Notes under the pieces: generated by a model
What the model was told of the DNA's origin: nothing
The model's database searches: none
Seen by the model: the letters and a program-made list of their open reading frames with translations, nothing else
Source: Ancylobacter novellus
Lineage (GTDB): Bacteria; Pseudomonadota; Alphaproteobacteria; Rhizobiales; Xanthobacteraceae
Direction: 5' to 3'
DNA length: 52,408 nt
Assembly (NCBI GenBank): GCA_003241485.1
Contig: QFQD01000015.1
Coordinates: 1-52,408, forward strand
Part shown: positions 51,163-52,408 of the stretch, in pieces
How the letters are laid out: each line of letters opens with the position of its first letter
Position numbering within the stretch: position 1 is the stretch's first letter
Program-made: the position numbers and the translations under genes

Positions 51163-51456
51163 TCAGCGCTGCTGTGCGGCGAGGACCGCGCGGATCGTCT
51201 CCATCGCGCTGCCGAGCCGGCGCGATACCTCTTCATTGGTGGTTTCCAGCCGGACGGCGCGGGACTGCGCGCCGTCGAGCGCATCGGCGAGGCGCGAGCG
51301 GTCGGCACCGAGGACGTGCAGCTGCTGGGCCAGCGCCGCTTCCTGGCGCTCGACTTCCAGCCGGCGCTGGATCGCCGCCTCAAGCGCTTCGACGGCACTG
51401 TCGAAGCGTCGCAGGGCCGTCTGGAGGGCCGAGGTGTCGCCGGACGGCGCATTCAT
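51163..51456 (-). CDS. DUF4164 family coiled-coil protein
   Basis: 97 aa, almost wholly heptad-like helix (LQTALRRFDSAVEALEAAIQ, RRLEVERQEAALAQQLHVLG, SRAVRLETTNEEVSRRLGSA). ATG 51456 follows a GAGGGGAG; the longer frame upstream lacks family similarity. Its position next to zapA suggests a role in division, perhaps as a ZapA-coupled coiled-coil factor, but no function is established. Confidence 0.85.
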   Translation of the reverse strand: MNAPSGDTSALQTALRRFDSAVEALEAAIQRRLEVERQEAALAQQLHVLGADRSRLADALDGAQSRAVRLETTNEEVSRRLGSAMETIRAVLAAQQR

Positions 51457-51628
51457 GGCGTCATCGCTCCCCTCGCGGATGAATAAATCGGGCCGGGCCT
51501 GCCGGCGGGTGGTGCGCGTGCCGTTTTGCATGTGATTCCGGCCACATTGAGCCTGCCGCCGTGGCCAGCGTCAACCAAAGGTGACCTTTCCGAGCAAGAC
51601 GGCCGATGAAACCGGCGCGCCTGCGCCT

Positions 51629-51656
51629 TTGACAGGTCACAGCGTGGTGCTATCAC
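51629..51656 (+). promoter_or_regulatory. sigma70-type promoter of transketolase
   Basis: Exact -35 TTGACA (51629-51634) and TATCAC (51651-51656) are separated by 16 bases. Transcription would begin near 51663, giving a leader of about 120 nt before tkt. Confidence 0.65.
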
Positions 51657-51713
51657 TCGCGCCGGCCTGATCCCGCACTGCGGCAGGCCCAACAGCCTTG
51701 CGCAGCCCGAACC

Positions 51714-51732
51714 GGCGCGCAAGGTGCGCGCC
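51714..51732 (+). promoter_or_regulatory. hairpin in the transketolase leader
   Basis: GGCGCGC-AAGGT-GCGCGCC is a perfect 7-bp stem 51 bases before the tkt start. No T-tract follows, so it is not a terminator. It may affect translation or stability of the leader. Confidence 0.5.
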
Positions 51733-51783
51733 AAGAGCACCTACACCTAGGACAACGTGTTCCCCTCGGAGACATCAGCCCTC

Positions 51784-52408
51784 ATGTCGAACCGCGAAAA
51801 GCATGATCGCATGGCCAACGCCATCCGCGCGCTGGCCATGGACGCCGTCGAAGCCGCCAAGTCGGGCCATCCCGGCATGCCCATGGGCATGGCGGATGTC
51901 GCCACCGTGCTGTTCGGCAAAGTGCTGAAGTTCGATCCGACCGACCCGCACTGGCCGGATCGCGACCGCTTCATTCTCTCCGCCGGCCACGGCTCGATGC
52001 TCATCTATTCGCTGCTGTACCTCACCGGCTATGAGGGGATGACGCTCGACGACCTCAAGAACTTCCGCCAGCTCGGCTCGCGCACGCCCGGCCATCCCGA
52101 ATACGGCCACACGGTGGGCATCGAAACCACCACCGGCCCGCTCGGCCAGGGCCTCGCCAACTCGGTCGGCTTCGCGCTCGCCGAACGCATGCTGGCGGCG
52201 CAGTTCGGCTCGGATCTCGTCGACCACCATACCTATGTTATCTGCGGCGACGGCTGCCTGATGGAAGGCATCTCGGAGGAGGCGATCGAGATCGCCGGGC
52301 GCCAGAAGTTGAACAAGCTGATCGTGCTGTGGGACGACAACCACATCACCATCGACGGCCCGACCTCGCTCTCGGTCGCCACCGACCAGCTGGCCCGCTT
52401 CGAGGCCT
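51784..52408 (+). CDS. tkt: transketolase, N-terminal part (runs off the window)
   Basis: The first 208 codons are present and the frame is open to the last base. Transketolase transfers two-carbon units in the pentose phosphate and Calvin pathways using thiamine diphosphate. Signature parts are MANAIRALAMDAVEAAKSGH, PGMPMGMADVATVLFGKVLK, FILSAGHGSMLIYSLLYLTG, GIETTTGPLGQGLANSVGFA and the ThDP-binding GDGCLMEGISEEA. The N-terminal PP domain is complete so far as visible. Confidence 0.96.
   Translation, partial: MSNREKHDRMANAIRALAMDAVEAAKSGHPGMPMGMADVATVLFGKVLKFDPTDPHWPDRDRFILSAGHGSMLIYSLLYLTGYEGMTLDDLKNFRQLGSRTPGHPEYGHTVGIETTTGPLGQGLANSVGFALAERMLAAQFGSDLVDHHTYVICGDGCLMEGISEEAIEIAGRQKLNKLIVLWDDNHITIDGPTSLSVATDQLARFEA

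Larger units (their letters stand above)
51457..51783. other. 327-base divergent region between DUF4164/zapA and tkt
   Basis: No gene is seen. It holds a good plus-strand promoter for transketolase (51629-51656) and a leader hairpin (51714-51732). A minus-strand TTGACG at 51574-51569 could be the -35 of the DUF4164-zapA promoter, but no clear -10 follows. Confidence 0.6.

Overview
The window is GC-rich bacterial DNA with a gene order typical of alphaproteobacteria of the order Hyphomicrobiales (Rhizobiales). The pointers are the ruvC-ruvA-ruvB / ybgC-tolQRAB-pal-cpoB-tilS-ftsH-glmM run, the small alphaproteobacterial families DUF1192, DUF1465, DUF2852 and DUF4164, a CtrA-type TTAA-N7-TTAA site, and an alphaproteobacterial-type 6S RNA upstream of 5-formyltetrahydrofolate cyclo-ligase. 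The genus cannot be fixed from the sequence; a Xanthobacteraceae-like organism is only a guess. I saw no tRNA, rRNA, insertion sequence, prophage or CRISPR array.

Bases 1-22940 form a choline and glycine betaine catabolic island. ChoXWV imports choline. BetA and BetB oxidise it to glycine betaine, with BetI as the local repressor. GbcA/GbcB demethylate betaine to dimethylglycine. DgcA/DgcB demethylate dimethylglycine to sarcosine, with a dedicated EtfA/EtfB pair encoded next to them. The C-terminal end of L-serine deaminase at the left edge suggests that the glycine-serine-pyruvate end of the route lies further left; no sarcosine oxidase or glyA is in the window. Two GlxA/GbdR-type AraC regulators sit in the island. 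Also inside it are a 7TM AraC regulator divergent from a secreted protein, a half-size EamA transporter, a DUF1275 protein and an unknown membrane-anchored protein. The oddest point is that betI runs into betB in one uninterrupted frame.

Bases 23056-37892 are a long minus-strand housekeeping block read right to left: ruvC, ruvA, an unknown membrane gene, ruvB, a TetR regulator, DUF2852, ybgC, tolQRAB, pal, cpoB, tilS, ftsH and glmM. It handles Holliday-junction resolution, envelope constriction, tRNA lysidine synthesis, membrane proteolysis and amino-sugar synthesis. Several intrinsic terminators and one good promoter (ftsH) can be placed.

Bases 38045-52408 hold mixed core genes: EamA and TauE/SafE transporters, yebC, ymdB, 5-FCL, the 6S RNA, a quinone oxidoreductase, DUF1192, DUF1465, rpmE, an exporter-type ABC half-transporter, a GNAT acetyltransferase, a MotA/TolQ-like plus OmpA-like motor pair, an inositol monophosphatase, zapA, DUF4164 and the start of transketolase. 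Features worth a second look are a perfect CtrA site followed by an intrinsic terminator before any gene starts, a 17-bp triple tandem repeat, and a near-identical 30-bp palindromic repeat found twice in inverted orientation within the choline island.
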